Origin: an uncultured Fretibacterium sp.
GTDB lineage: Bacteria; Synergistota; Synergistia; Synergistales; Aminobacteriaceae
NCBI RefSeq assembly: GCF_938040765.1
Contig: NZ_CALIAA010000055.1
Location: 1-16,036, forward strand
Reading direction: 5' to 3'
Length of the DNA: 16,036 bases
Part shown: positions 1-6,853 of the stretch, one piece after another
How the letters are laid out: every line of letters starts with the position of its first letter
How positions within the stretch are numbered: position 1 is the first letter of the stretch
Position numbers and translations under genes: made by a program
The notes under the pieces: model-generated
The model's input: the letters and a program-made list of their open reading frames with translations, nothing else
Database searches by the model: none
What the model was told of the DNA's origin: nothing

Positions 1-385
1 TCCAGGGGGCTCCGCCCGGGGCGTCCAGGACGCCCAGCTCGGAGGCATTCGCCCTCAGAAACTTGCGGGCGGGCGAATAGGGGTCCACGGCCACACCCAC
101 CCACCAGGCCCCTTCGTACGATGCGACGCGGACGACCCCGGGCCAGCCGGACGGCAGGGTATCCCTCTGAAAGAAGCGCCCCAGCTGTTCGGGCGACGGA
201 ATGGCCCCAGGCTCCGCGTGATAGAGGTTCATGGCCGCGGACAGCGCATAGAGCGCCCCCACCACCCGATGCACCTCCACGTCCGGCTCGACCGTGACGG
301 CACTGGCCGGGGCGGAGGGAGCGCAGGGGGCGAGGGAGACCAAAAACAGCAGGAAGCCCAGGATTGCGGAATGAACATATCGCAT
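1..385 (-). CDS. Exported protein of unknown function (partial, C-terminus outside window)
   Basis: I do not recognise this protein. Reading leftwards from an ATG at 385-383, the frame stays open for 128 residues to the window edge, so the C-terminus is missing. The first 29 residues look like a signal peptide: a short basic/polar start (MRYVHS), a hydrophobic core rich in Leu, Phe and Val, then an Ala/Pro/Ser-rich stretch ending in PASA. The only nearby Cys follows Ala-Pro, so it is not a convincing lipobox. The mature part is soluble-looking, with a YEGAWWVGVAVDPYSPARK segment near residues 90-108. A purine-rich AGGGAGAG lies about 10 nt upstream of the ATG and supports this start. The next gene upstream on the same strand is glycerate kinase, 202 bases away, and a candidate extended -10 box lies between them. 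It is probably exported; its role is open. Confidence 0.6.
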   Translation of the reverse strand, partial: MRYVHSAILGFLLFLVSLAPCAPSAPASAVTVEPDVEVHRVVGALYALSAAMNLYHAEPGAIPSPEQLGRFFQRDTLPSGWPGVVRVASYEGAWWVGVAVDPYSPARKFLRANASELGVLDAPGGAPW

Positions 386-474
386 CTCGAAAAAGCTCTC
401 CCTTCCAAATTCCGGATCGGGATTCCGGGTCAGGGCCCGGGAACGGCGTCCCGCGCCGAACACATCCCGCCTTT

Positions 475-480
475 ATTCTA
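475..480 (-). promoter_or_regulatory. Candidate extended -10 element for the exported protein gene
   Basis: On the minus strand the sequence reads TGATAGAAT, i.e. TGn followed by a hexamer matching TATAAT at five of six positions. A TTAAAA lies 15 nt upstream, a weak and slightly close -35. It would give a leader of roughly 80-90 nt for the gene starting at 385. This is pattern matching only. The 386-587 gap around it otherwise holds GC-rich short inverted repeats and no hairpin with a T-tract, so I see no clear terminator for the glycerate kinase gene. Confidence 0.3.
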
Positions 481-587
481 TCAGCATCGCCCGAGTTTTA
501 AGCAGCGGCTCCAGCTTCCCGGCGGTTTTCGGCGCACCGGCGCCTCCGCGAAGGCCGCGAGGCCCTCGGCTGCCGGCCCAGGACGGA

Positions 588-1853
588 TCAGGCGCCGCAG
601 AGCGCCAGCGCCAGGTCGTTGACGTTCGTCCCCGTCGGGCCCGTGACCACGAGGGAGTCCGCTGCCGACAGCGCCGTGTACGAATCGTTGTCCGCCAGGA
701 CCCTCTCGATGTCGATCCCGCGCCCCCGCAGCAGCTCCGCCGTGCCCCCGTCCACGATCCCGCCGGCCGCGTCGGTTGGCCCGTCCGTGCCGTCCGAGCC
801 TACGGAGGCGACGACCGTATTGTCCAACCCCGCAATGCCCCGCGCGGCCGACAGCGCCAGCTCCTGATTGCGCCCTCCCCTGCCCCTTCCAGTGAGGCGG
901 ACCACCGTCTCCCCGCCCAGGATCAGGGCGCAGGGCGCCTCGACAGGGCGTCCCGAGGCCCGCACCTCGCGCGCCAGAGCGGCCAGAAACGCGCCCGCCC
1001 CGCGCGCCTCGCAGTCCAGGGTCGTGGTCAGGACGAGCGGCGTATAGCCCAAGCCTCGGGCCGCGTCCTCCGCGGCCGAGCAAAGCGCGCCCACGCTCCC
1101 CGTGACCACGGCCGTGACGTTGCCGAGGCGCTTCGGGGTCTCCAGCCTCAGGAGCTCCTCCAACCCGGGGCGAAGCGAGATGCCGTACTTCCGCACGGTC
1201 GCCAGGACCTCCTCCGCCGTATCGGCGTCCGGCCAGGCCGGGCCGGACGCGATGCTGTCCAGCCGGTCGCCCAGCACGTCGGAGAGCACCACGGCGTGGA
1301 CGTGCGCGGGCGCGGCCATCTGCGCAAAACGCCCGCCCTTGACCGAGGAGAGGCGCTTGCGGATCCGGTTGACCTCCACGATGTCGGCCCCGCAGGCCAG
1401 GAGCTGGTCCGTCACGGCGACGAGGTCGTCCAGCGTCACGCCGTCCATCGGGCGCTCGAAGAGCGCCGAGCCGCCCCCCGAGACGAGGAAGAGCACGGTA
1501 TCGTCGGGGCCGAGCCCCCGGACCTTCCGCAGGAGCGCCTCCGTCCCCCTCAGGGTGTTCCCGTCCGGGAGGGGGTGTCCCGCCTCGAAGATCTCCAGCC
1601 CATCGATCGGGCCCATCGAGTGCCCATACTTCGTGACGACCGCCCCGCCCGAGAGGTCCGGTCCCAGGAAGTCCGCCGCAGCCCTCGCCATGCGCCACGC
1701 GGCCTTGCCGATCGCGGCGACGACGACCCTGCCCTTCCCCCGGCGCCCGGAGAAGGCCTCGCCCGCCAGGGCCTCCTTCACGGCGCTCTCCGGCAACACC
1801 CTTCGGATGGCCTCGTGAACGATCTTCAGCGCGTCCTGTCGCAGGGAACGCAT
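588..1853 (-). CDS. Glycerate 2-kinase (MOFRL/DUF4147 family, GckA/TtuD-like)
   Basis: Cytoplasmic enzyme expected to phosphorylate D-glycerate with ATP to 2-phosphoglycerate, feeding lower glycolysis. The 421-residue length is normal for the family. The N-terminal DUF4147 part contains VVVAAIGKAAWRMA (K50, matching the conserved Lys of the Thermotoga enzyme), FLVSGGGSALFERP (residues 122-135) and EVNRIRKRLSSVKGGRFA (160-177). The C-terminal MOFRL domain contains ILGGETVV (311-318), GRGGRNQELALSAARG (324-339, R328 being the conserved active-site Arg) and VGSDGTDGPTDAAGG (351-365). An in-frame ATG exists 18 codons further upstream, but the ATG at 1853 follows AGGGGGAGGAGAACACG, a strong ribosome site, so I chose it. 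Family members are often mislabelled hydroxypyruvate reductase. The gene is divergent from the diguanylate cyclase gene. In this window it may serve glyoxylate-derived glycerate, which is inference. Confidence 0.93.
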   Translation of the reverse strand: MRSLRQDALKIVHEAIRRVLPESAVKEALAGEAFSGRRGKGRVVVAAIGKAAWRMARAAADFLGPDLSGGAVVTKYGHSMGPIDGLEIFEAGHPLPDGNTLRGTEALLRKVRGLGPDDTVLFLVSGGGSALFERPMDGVTLDDLVAVTDQLLACGADIVEVNRIRKRLSSVKGGRFAQMAAPAHVHAVVLSDVLGDRLDSIASGPAWPDADTAEEVLATVRKYGISLRPGLEELLRLETPKRLGNVTAVVTGSVGALCSAAEDAARGLGYTPLVLTTTLDCEARGAGAFLAALAREVRASGRPVEAPCALILGGETVVRLTGRGRGGRNQELALSAARGIAGLDNTVVASVGSDGTDGPTDAAGGIVDGGTAELLRGRGIDIERVLADNDSYTALSAADSLVVTGPTGTNVNDLALALCGA

Positions 1854-1932
1854 CGTGTTCTCCTCCCCCTTCGGATGCCCTCTCGGACGGATCTGCCCGG
1901 GCAACACGCTCTCAGGCCCGGCCTTTTCCGTT

Positions 1933-1938
1933 ATTCTA
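1933..1938 (-). promoter_or_regulatory. Candidate -10 element for glycerate kinase
   Basis: The minus strand reads GAGTAGAATAACG, a five-of-six match to TATAAT, about 80 nt upstream of the glycerate kinase ATG. No good -35 hexamer is visible at 16-18 nt and there is no TG extension, so support is weak. It is noted because the same TAGAAT hexamer precedes two other transcription units in the window. Confidence 0.2.
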
Positions 1939-2013
1939 CTCCTCCGCCTCCATCTATGGGGACCTTGGGGGCGAAGCGGCTATCTTTTGTGATATCATTT
2001 TCCCGGAGTTCTC

Positions 2014-2100
2014 ATGAAGTTTCGCCGGCCTGCGGACATGCGGGCCGGCCCCCCCCTAACGCCATCCGCACTCGGGAGGCCGAACCGGCAAAGGAGGTAA
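2014..2100 (+). CDS. Possible 28-codon leader ORF ending inside the Shine-Dalgarno of the diguanylate cyclase gene
   Basis: An ATG at 2014 preceded by CGGAG (5 nt spacing) opens a 28-residue frame, MKFRRPADMRAG followed by a Pro-rich, Arg-rich tail. Its TAA (2098-2100) overlaps the perfect AAAGGAGGT of the next gene. The frame differs from the cyclase frame by one base. A run of eight C (2049-2056) lies inside it; adding one C, or losing two, would fuse this ATG in frame to the cyclase. It may therefore be a coupled leader peptide, the true N-terminus of the cyclase disrupted by a homopolymer indel, or chance. Confidence 0.3.
   Translation: MKFRRPADMRAGPPLTPSALGRPNRQRR
2090..2098 (+). promoter_or_regulatory. 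Perfect Shine-Dalgarno upstream of an ATA codon
   Basis: AAAGGAGGT is fully complementary to the usual 16S anti-Shine-Dalgarno. After AGGAGG, eight bases separate it from ATA at 2106-2108, an ideal spacing for initiation. No ATG, GTG or TTG lies in the cyclase frame at a suitable distance. This site decides the proposed start of the cyclase gene. Confidence 0.55.
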
Positions 2101-2105
2101 GCGCC

Positions 2106-3395
2106 ATACTCAGGAACGGCTCCACCCAAGAGCAGGATCCCTCGGAACTCGACGAAGTCCTGACCTACTTTCACGGGTTGGCGTTCCAGTCCGACCCCAG
2201 GACGGCCCTCCCGGCCGCTCTGGAGGGGGACGACAGGGCTCTTGCCCTCAGGGACGCCCTGCTTCAGGTCCGCACCACGCTCAAGAGAATGCATGAGGGC
2301 GATCTCGACGGCAGGATCGACGCCGAAGGATTCCTCGGCGTCCTGCTCGATATGCTCCGGATGGACCTGAAACATGCGATGGAGCTGATGGACCGCACAG
2401 CCGGGGAAAACGTCCGCCCGAGCACGGAGCCCTCGGGCGGGCTGGCGGAGATGCTCAACCGGACGGCGGAGAAGTCCGCCCGTACGGTTGAACGTTTGAA
2501 GGCCGAGGAGGAGCGGTGGCGCCTTGTCCTTGAATGCAGCAGGGATGGGGTGTTCGAGTTTTTTCCGGGCACATGGGAGAGGACCTTCTGCTCCTCCGGG
2601 CTCGCCGAGATGCAGCGCACATCCCTGAAGGAGCTTCCCCCCGTGAAGCGCTGGATCAAGTTCATCCATCCCGAGGACGTCAAGGCCCGGCATATCCTGA
2701 AGGATATTCTGCAGCGGACCTACATCAAGGGAACCTACGACGTCGTCTTCCGCCTGCTCTGCGCGGACGGCGTCTACCGCTGGCGTCAGTGCCGCGGGCA
2801 GGTATTCCGGGACGCGGAGGGAAGGGTCGCCCGCACCCTGGGCATCCTCAGGGATATTCACAGCCGCAAGGAGCGGGAGGACGATTTCAAGTACCGCGCC
2901 ACCCACGACGTCCTCACCGGGCTTCCCAGCAGGCCGCTCTTCCACCAGCACCTTCTTCAGATGATGGCCAGCGCCAAGCGCACGGGCAAGGCCGTCCTGG
3001 TCGTCATGGCGGACCTGGACCATTTCAAGGACGTCAACGACACCCTGGGACACCACGCGGGGGACCTGCTGCTCCAGGAGTTCGCCGGCCGCCTCCGCGC
3101 GAGCATCCGCACCAGCGACATCGCCGCCCGTGTGGGCGGCGACGAGTTCGCGCTGCTCCTGACCTGCGACCCCGATCCCCACAAATATGCCGCCGCCATC
3201 CAGAGGATACGGGCCTCCCTGGAGGCCCCGACCTGTCTCGAGAATACGTGCTACCAGATACACGCCAGTATGGGCATCGCCGTCTATCCTCAGGACGGGG
3301 ACGAGCTCCTGGTCCTGCTGAAGCGCGCCGACAGCGCCCTGTACCAGGCGAAGAACTCGGGACGCAACACGTATCGCTTCTACACGCCCTCATAG
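2106..3395 (+). CDS. Soluble PAS-GGDEF diguanylate cyclase
   Basis: Expected to make cyclic di-GMP from two GTP, controlled by a sensory PAS domain. Numbered from the proposed start (429 residues), residues 45-130 form a HAMP-like helical stretch (MHEGDLDGRIDAEGFLG) without membrane segments. A short coiled coil of Glu/Lys/Arg at 115-137 leads into a PAS_3-type fold (about 138-255, with FIHPEDV at 187-193 and a PAC-like YRWRQCRG at 224-231). The catalytic domain begins at ATHDVLTGLPSR (265-276), with metal-binding DLDHFKDVND (303-312) and an intact GGDEF at 344-348. RTSD at 335-338 is the RxxD inhibitory site, five residues before GGDEF, so product inhibition is likely. The start is uncertain: ATA at 2106 has the ideal ribosome site. 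An in-frame ATG at 1956 lacks one, and the ATG at 2289 would remove about 60 residues. The gene is convergent with the ABC unit. Confidence 0.88.
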   Translation: MLRNGSTQEQDPSELDEVLTYFHGLAFQSDPRTALPAALEGDDRALALRDALLQVRTTLKRMHEGDLDGRIDAEGFLGVLLDMLRMDLKHAMELMDRTAGENVRPSTEPSGGLAEMLNRTAEKSARTVERLKAEEERWRLVLECSRDGVFEFFPGTWERTFCSSGLAEMQRTSLKELPPVKRWIKFIHPEDVKARHILKDILQRTYIKGTYDVVFRLLCADGVYRWRQCRGQVFRDAEGRVARTLGILRDIHSRKEREDDFKYRATHDVLTGLPSRPLFHQHLLQMMASAKRTGKAVLVVMADLDHFKDVNDTLGHHAGDLLLQEFAGRLRASIRTSDIAARVGGDEFALLLTCDPDPHKYAAAIQRIRASLEAPTCLENTCYQIHASMGIAVYPQDGDELLVLLKRADSALYQAKNSGRNTYRFYTPS

Positions 3396-3454
3396 AATCG
3401 GCCCTCCCGACAGCGGGTGACGGAGGAACCGCGCCCATCAGACGGCGGCTTGCC

Positions 3455-4228
3455 CTATACGGGTTCCGCCTCCGGTTCCCGCCAGGCGACCAGACGGCGT
3501 TCGGCAAAGGCGACCAGGAGGTAGAGCAGCAGTCCGATCAGGCTCAACACGATGACGGAGGCCAGGATCAGGTTGATGTCGCTGGTCTCGTTCCCCAGCA
3601 TCAGAAGGAAGCCCATCCCCGCCTTGCTGCCGATCATCTCGCCGACGACCGCCCCGATGACGGCCTGCGTGACGGCCACCTTCATCCCCGAGAGCAGCCA
3701 GGAGAGGGACGCGGGGAACTCCAGATAGGCGAAGCGCTGCCAGGCCGTGGCCCCCAGGACCGAGAGGAGCTGGTGCAGGTCGGCGTCGATGTCCCGGATC
3801 GCGGCCACCTCGTTGACCATAATGGGGAAGAATACCACCAGGACCACCAGCGCCACCTTCGACTCGATGCCGAGGCCGAACCAGAGGATCAGGAGCGGCG
3901 CGATCGAGATCTTGGGAGCCGTCTGCACGATCAGGACAAAGGGCATCACCAGGCGCTCCAGAAGACGGGACCTCGCGACCCAATACCCGGCGGCAACCCC
4001 GGCCGCTGCCCCGATCAGGACGCCCACGAAAACCTCGTGAAGCGTCACGCCCACGTGCCGCAGCATGTCCCCCCGCGTGAAGTGGAAGACCAGGTGCTTC
4101 AGAACGTCCTCCGGCTGCGGCAGCAGGTTCGGCGGAACGTCGAAGGCCGCGATGTAGGCCTTCCACCCCCAGATCAGCAGGGGGAACACGGCCGCGGGGG
4201 GCAGCCAGTTCAGCAGAGCTCGGCGCAT
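3455..4228 (-). CDS. ABC transporter permease, SsuC/TauC/ThiX-like (second permease)
   Basis: Integral inner-membrane component of an importer of the nitrate/sulfonate/pyrimidine-precursor class (BPD_transp_1 family), 257 residues, a usual length. It has about six hydrophobic segments. The ATPase-coupling loop runs around LGATAWQRFAYLEFPASL with the following GMKVAVTQAVIGAVVGE. TAPKISIAPLLILWFGLG and VVLVVFFPIMVNE match the same positions of the other permease in this unit (6056-6853), so the two are paralogues and could form a heterodimeric channel. The ATG at 4228 follows GGGAG with 9 nt spacing and starts 18 bases after the binding protein stop. It is the last gene of the five-gene unit and lies tail to tail with the diguanylate cyclase gene. 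I see no hairpin terminator in the 59-base gap that follows. Confidence 0.9.
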   Translation of the reverse strand: MRRALLNWLPPAAVFPLLIWGWKAYIAAFDVPPNLLPQPEDVLKHLVFHFTRGDMLRHVGVTLHEVFVGVLIGAAAGVAAGYWVARSRLLERLVMPFVLIVQTAPKISIAPLLILWFGLGIESKVALVVLVVFFPIMVNEVAAIRDIDADLHQLLSVLGATAWQRFAYLEFPASLSWLLSGMKVAVTQAVIGAVVGEMIGSKAGMGFLLMLGNETSDINLILASVIVLSLIGLLLYLLVAFAERRLVAWREPEAEPV

Positions 4229-4246
4229 GCGGACCGTCTCCCGCCC

Positions 4247-5233
4247 CTAGGGCCTCACGTAAAGCAGGTCCTCCGCCGATGGAGCCGTTTTCAGCACGCC
4301 GTACTCCTTCAGGATGGCGATGGACCGTCCCCAGCGCTCCGCGTCGGAGGCCCCCAACCCGTGCGCCTTCGTGTAGTCGCTGGTCCAGAGGTAGGGGATG
4401 AAGATCTCGTCCAGGATCCTCGTCACGACGTCGACGCGGTCGCCGAAGCTCGGCGCGTATTTGCTCACGGAGAGCTCGACGGCCTCGCGGCTGTGCCCGC
4501 CGATGATGTAATCCAGGGACCTGTCGAGGGCCGAGACGAACTTTTCCACCAGCTCGGGCTCGTCCTTCAGCAGCTTCTCCCCCGCGATCAGGACGTTTCC
4601 GTGCGAGGGCAGGAAGGTGTCGGACCGGATCTCGTCCACATCCACCCCCTGATTGCGCAGCTCCACGGTCCTCAGCATGGAGAATACGATGGCGTCCACC
4701 TGTCCGTCGGCAAGGGCGCCCACGATGGCTCCCGTGCCGATGACCTCCAGGTCGAGGTCCGAGACGGCGAGGCCGGCCTCCTTGAGCATGACCTGGAGCT
4801 GAATGTAGTTCGGGCTCGCCAGGCTGGTGACCGCAACCTTCTTCCCCTTGAGATCGGCCGGTCCGGAGATCCCGCTCGACCGCTTGAAGATCGTCGCGCC
4901 CAACCCATGCTGATAGGTCGTATGGACCACCTTGACGGGGATCCCGGCCCCTCGGCCCACGATGACCGAATCCGCGTTGGGAAAGCCGAACTCCACGTTG
5001 CCCACGCCCACGTTCTTGACGATATCCGCCCCCGCGGAATAGTAGAACTCCACGTCGAGTCCCTGCTCGGCGAAATACCCCTTCTCCTGCGCCAGATAGA
5101 GCGGCGCGTAATAGGGGACGGCCGCCCCGTCGATCTGGATGGACACCTTGCGCAGGTCGGCGGCCTCCGCCCCCCGGCCGAACACGGCGCTCCCCAGCAG
5201 CACCAGCGCACCCAAAAACAGCTTCCTAATCAT
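4247..5233 (-). CDS. ABC transporter periplasmic binding protein, NMT1/THI5-like
   Basis: Exported solute receptor for the ABC importer. The 328-residue protein begins with a signal peptide: MIRK, a hydrophobic core LFLGALVLLGSAVFG, and GAEA before ADLRKV, so cleavage is likely after residue 24. There is no lipobox Cys. The mature N-terminus has the family hallmark of a β-strand followed by APLYLAQEKGYFAEQGLDVEF (43-63), then an ADIVKNVGVGNVEFGF stretch typical of NMT1 domains (69-84). A GTG at 5239 is an alternative start (5 nt from AGGA, against 11 nt for the ATG at 5233). The ATG overlaps the uridine phosphorylase stop by 8 bases. The family includes ThiY, RibY and alkanesulfonate, taurine or nitrate binders, so the ligand cannot be named from sequence. 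The adjoining uridine phosphorylase hints at a pyrimidine compound. Confidence 0.88.
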   Translation of the reverse strand: MIRKLFLGALVLLGSAVFGRGAEAADLRKVSIQIDGAAVPYYAPLYLAQEKGYFAEQGLDVEFYYSAGADIVKNVGVGNVEFGFPNADSVIVGRGAGIPVKVVHTTYQHGLGATIFKRSSGISGPADLKGKKVAVTSLASPNYIQLQVMLKEAGLAVSDLDLEVIGTGAIVGALADGQVDAIVFSMLRTVELRNQGVDVDEIRSDTFLPSHGNVLIAGEKLLKDEPELVEKFVSALDRSLDYIIGGHSREAVELSVSKYAPSFGDRVDVVTRILDEIFIPYLWTSDYTKAHGLGASDAERWGRSIAILKEYGVLKTAPSAEDLLYVRP

Positions 5234-6059
5234 TTCCACACACGTCCTTTCCCATTTTCATCGCTTCCGGCTCCTCGAGCCTCAATCTTTCGTACAGACG
5301 GCGGGCCCCCGAGAGCGCAACCCGGCACAGGCGCCCCTGCGACTCCCCGTCGTCCACCAGCCAGCGATTCGTGACGCGGTTGCAGTGCACGGCGACGATG
5401 CTGCCCGCATGGACCCCGTACAGGGAGCCGAGGGTCAGGACCGTCTCGGCCTCCATCTCCATGTTCAGCACCCCGAGGCCGAGCATCTCCCGATACAGGG
5501 CGTCGTCGTCCGGCCGGGCGGAGGGCCCGGCGCGCCCCTGTCCGCGGTAGAAGCTCCCCACGGAGGCCCCGATGCCGACATGCCACCTCGCCCCCTGCTC
5601 GCGGCACGCATCGCGCAGGCACTCCAGGACGTCGAAGGATGCGACCGCGGGGTACTCCGGGCGCGCGTAGTGGATCGACGCCCCTCCCAGGCGCACCATG
5701 CCCGAGTTGAGGATCAGATCGCCGCACTCGATGCCGGCGCGCAGCGCCCCGCATCCCCCGACCCGGATCAGGGCCCTGGCCCCGGAACGGATCAGCTCCA
5801 CGACCGCGATCTCGGTCGAGGGCGCGCCGATTCCCGTGGAACAGACCGTTACGGGAACCTCATCGAACGTCCCCCGCCCGACGAGGAACTCCCGGTTGTC
5901 CGAGACGATGCGGAAATCCCGCAGCCCCTCCCCTATCCGCCCCACCCTGGCGGGGTCCCCCGGCAGCAGGACGATCGGCGCCACCTCGGAGGCCAGACAG
6001 CGCAGGTGAGGGAGGCGTCCGTCGTAGCGGGGATCGGACGCGCTGGTGTAGCGGCTCAC
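5226..6059 (-). CDS. udp: Uridine phosphorylase (PNP_UDP_1 family)
   Basis: Cytoplasmic enzyme expected to split uridine with phosphate into uracil and ribose-1-phosphate. The 277 residues align well from memory with E. coli Udp: LLPGDPARV (31-39, phosphate loop), CSTGIGAPSTEIAVVELI (73-90), IRVGGCGAL (98-106, R99 at the phosphate-binding Arg), VRLGGASIHYARPEYPAV (122-139), SFYRGQGR (169-176) and NMEMEAE (199-205, ribose contact). Q174 and R176 correspond to the Gln/Arg pair that reads uracil in the E. coli enzyme, favouring uridine over a purine nucleoside. The GTG start at 6059 overlaps the preceding permease stop as GTGA and has GGGAGG 7 nt upstream. The N-terminus is about 10-15 residues longer than Udp, and a polar tail (from about 262) carries the overlap with the next gene. 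Having this enzyme in the middle of an ABC operon is unusual. Confidence 0.9.
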   Translation of the reverse strand: MSRYTSASDPRYDGRLPHLRCLASEVAPIVLLPGDPARVGRIGEGLRDFRIVSDNREFLVGRGTFDEVPVTVCSTGIGAPSTEIAVVELIRSGARALIRVGGCGALRAGIECGDLILNSGMVRLGGASIHYARPEYPAVASFDVLECLRDACREQGARWHVGIGASVGSFYRGQGRAGPSARPDDDALYREMLGLGVLNMEMEAETVLTLGSLYGVHAGSIVAVHCNRVTNRWLVDDGESQGRLCRVALSGARRLYERLRLEEPEAMKMGKDVCGND

Positions 6060-6853
6060 GGCGCGGCCTCCCTCAGGACGGCATGGGCGTCGCGCTTCGA
6101 CTCGTGCCAGCCGAGAAGCCGCCCCTCCACGACGTCCAGCACCTCGTAGAGGAGGACTCCCAGGGAGGAGGTCACGATGATGGCGGCGACGAGGAGCGGC
6201 GTGTCGCTCAGCGCCGAGGCATAGGTCAGCAGGTAGCCCAGCCCCGATTTGCTCGAGATCCACTCGGCCACGATCGCCCCGATCACGGCTTGGACGATCC
6301 CCACCTTCAGCCCCGCGAAGATCGGCGGCAGGGACGAGGGCAGCTCCACCTCCCAGAACGTCTGCAGCCGCGAGGCCCGGAGGACGCGCATCAGGTCGCG
6401 CATCCCGCGGTCCACGGACTGCATCCCCAGGATCACGGACGCCATGACCGGGAAGAAGACCATGGACACGATCAGGATCAGCTTGGAGGCCCAGCCCAGC
6501 CCGAACCACAACACGAAGAGCGGTATGAGCGCTATTTTGGGGGCCGTCTGGGCGAAGAGGACGTAGGGCATCAGGGCCTTGCGGAGCAGCGCGCTCCTGG
6601 CCAGGGGATAGCCGAACAGGAAGCCCAGAACGCTCCCGAGAAGGAACCCCGAGACGATCTCCCCCGTTGTGACGGCCAGGTGAAAGTATATCTCCCCCTT
6701 GAAGAGCCGGACGAGGCAGAGAAACGTCTCCTCCGGGGAGGGCAGGATGAAGGCCGGGACGTCGTATGCCGCGACGTACCCCTTCCAGATCCCCAGGAAC
6801 AGGGCGAACGACAGCCCGTACTCGGCCGCGCGCCTCCAGCGGGTCGGGGTCAT
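6056..6853 (-). CDS. ABC transporter permease, SsuC/TauC/ThiX-like (first permease)
   Basis: Inner-membrane component of the ABC importer, 265 residues, BPD_transp_1 family, with about six hydrophobic helices. The cytoplasmic coupling loop is recognisable in VLRASRLQTFWEVELPSSL followed by GLKVGIVQAVIGAIVAEW. TAPKIALIPLFVLWFGLG and the following VSMVFFPVMASV are shared with the second permease (3455-4228). The N-terminal AYDVPAFILPSPEE motif also mirrors AFDVPPNLLPQPED there. The ATG at 6853 overlaps the ATPase stop (ATGA) and sits 7 nt after GGGAGG, and its own TGA overlaps the GTG of uridine phosphorylase, so all three are almost certainly translated together. The C-terminal tail (HESKRDAHAVLREAAP) is hydrophilic. 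Confidence 0.9.
   Translation of the reverse strand: MTPTRWRRAAEYGLSFALFLGIWKGYVAAYDVPAFILPSPEETFLCLVRLFKGEIYFHLAVTTGEIVSGFLLGSVLGFLFGYPLARSALLRKALMPYVLFAQTAPKIALIPLFVLWFGLGWASKLILIVSMVFFPVMASVILGMQSVDRGMRDLMRVLRASRLQTFWEVELPSSLPPIFAGLKVGIVQAVIGAIVAEWISSKSGLGYLLTYASALSDTPLLVAAIIVTSSLGVLLYEVLDVVEGRLLGWHESKRDAHAVLREAAP

Noticed and set aside
530..560. GC-rich inverted repeats downstream of glycerate kinase (GGCGC-CGGT-GCGCC on the minus strand) as an intrinsic terminator.
   Set aside because: The 5-bp stem is followed by GAAAACC rather than a T-run.
2534..5374. A 946-codon plus-strand frame crossing the cyclase 3' half and the antisense of the ABC permease and binding protein.
   Set aside because: It runs in the wrong frame over an intact GGDEF domain and antisense to transporter genes; the composition is shadow-like.
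6060..6509. Extension of the uridine phosphorylase frame upstream to 6509.
   Set aside because: That part reads the permease in another frame. The GTG at 6059 has GGGAGG at good spacing and a GTGA overlap, and the family starts near there.
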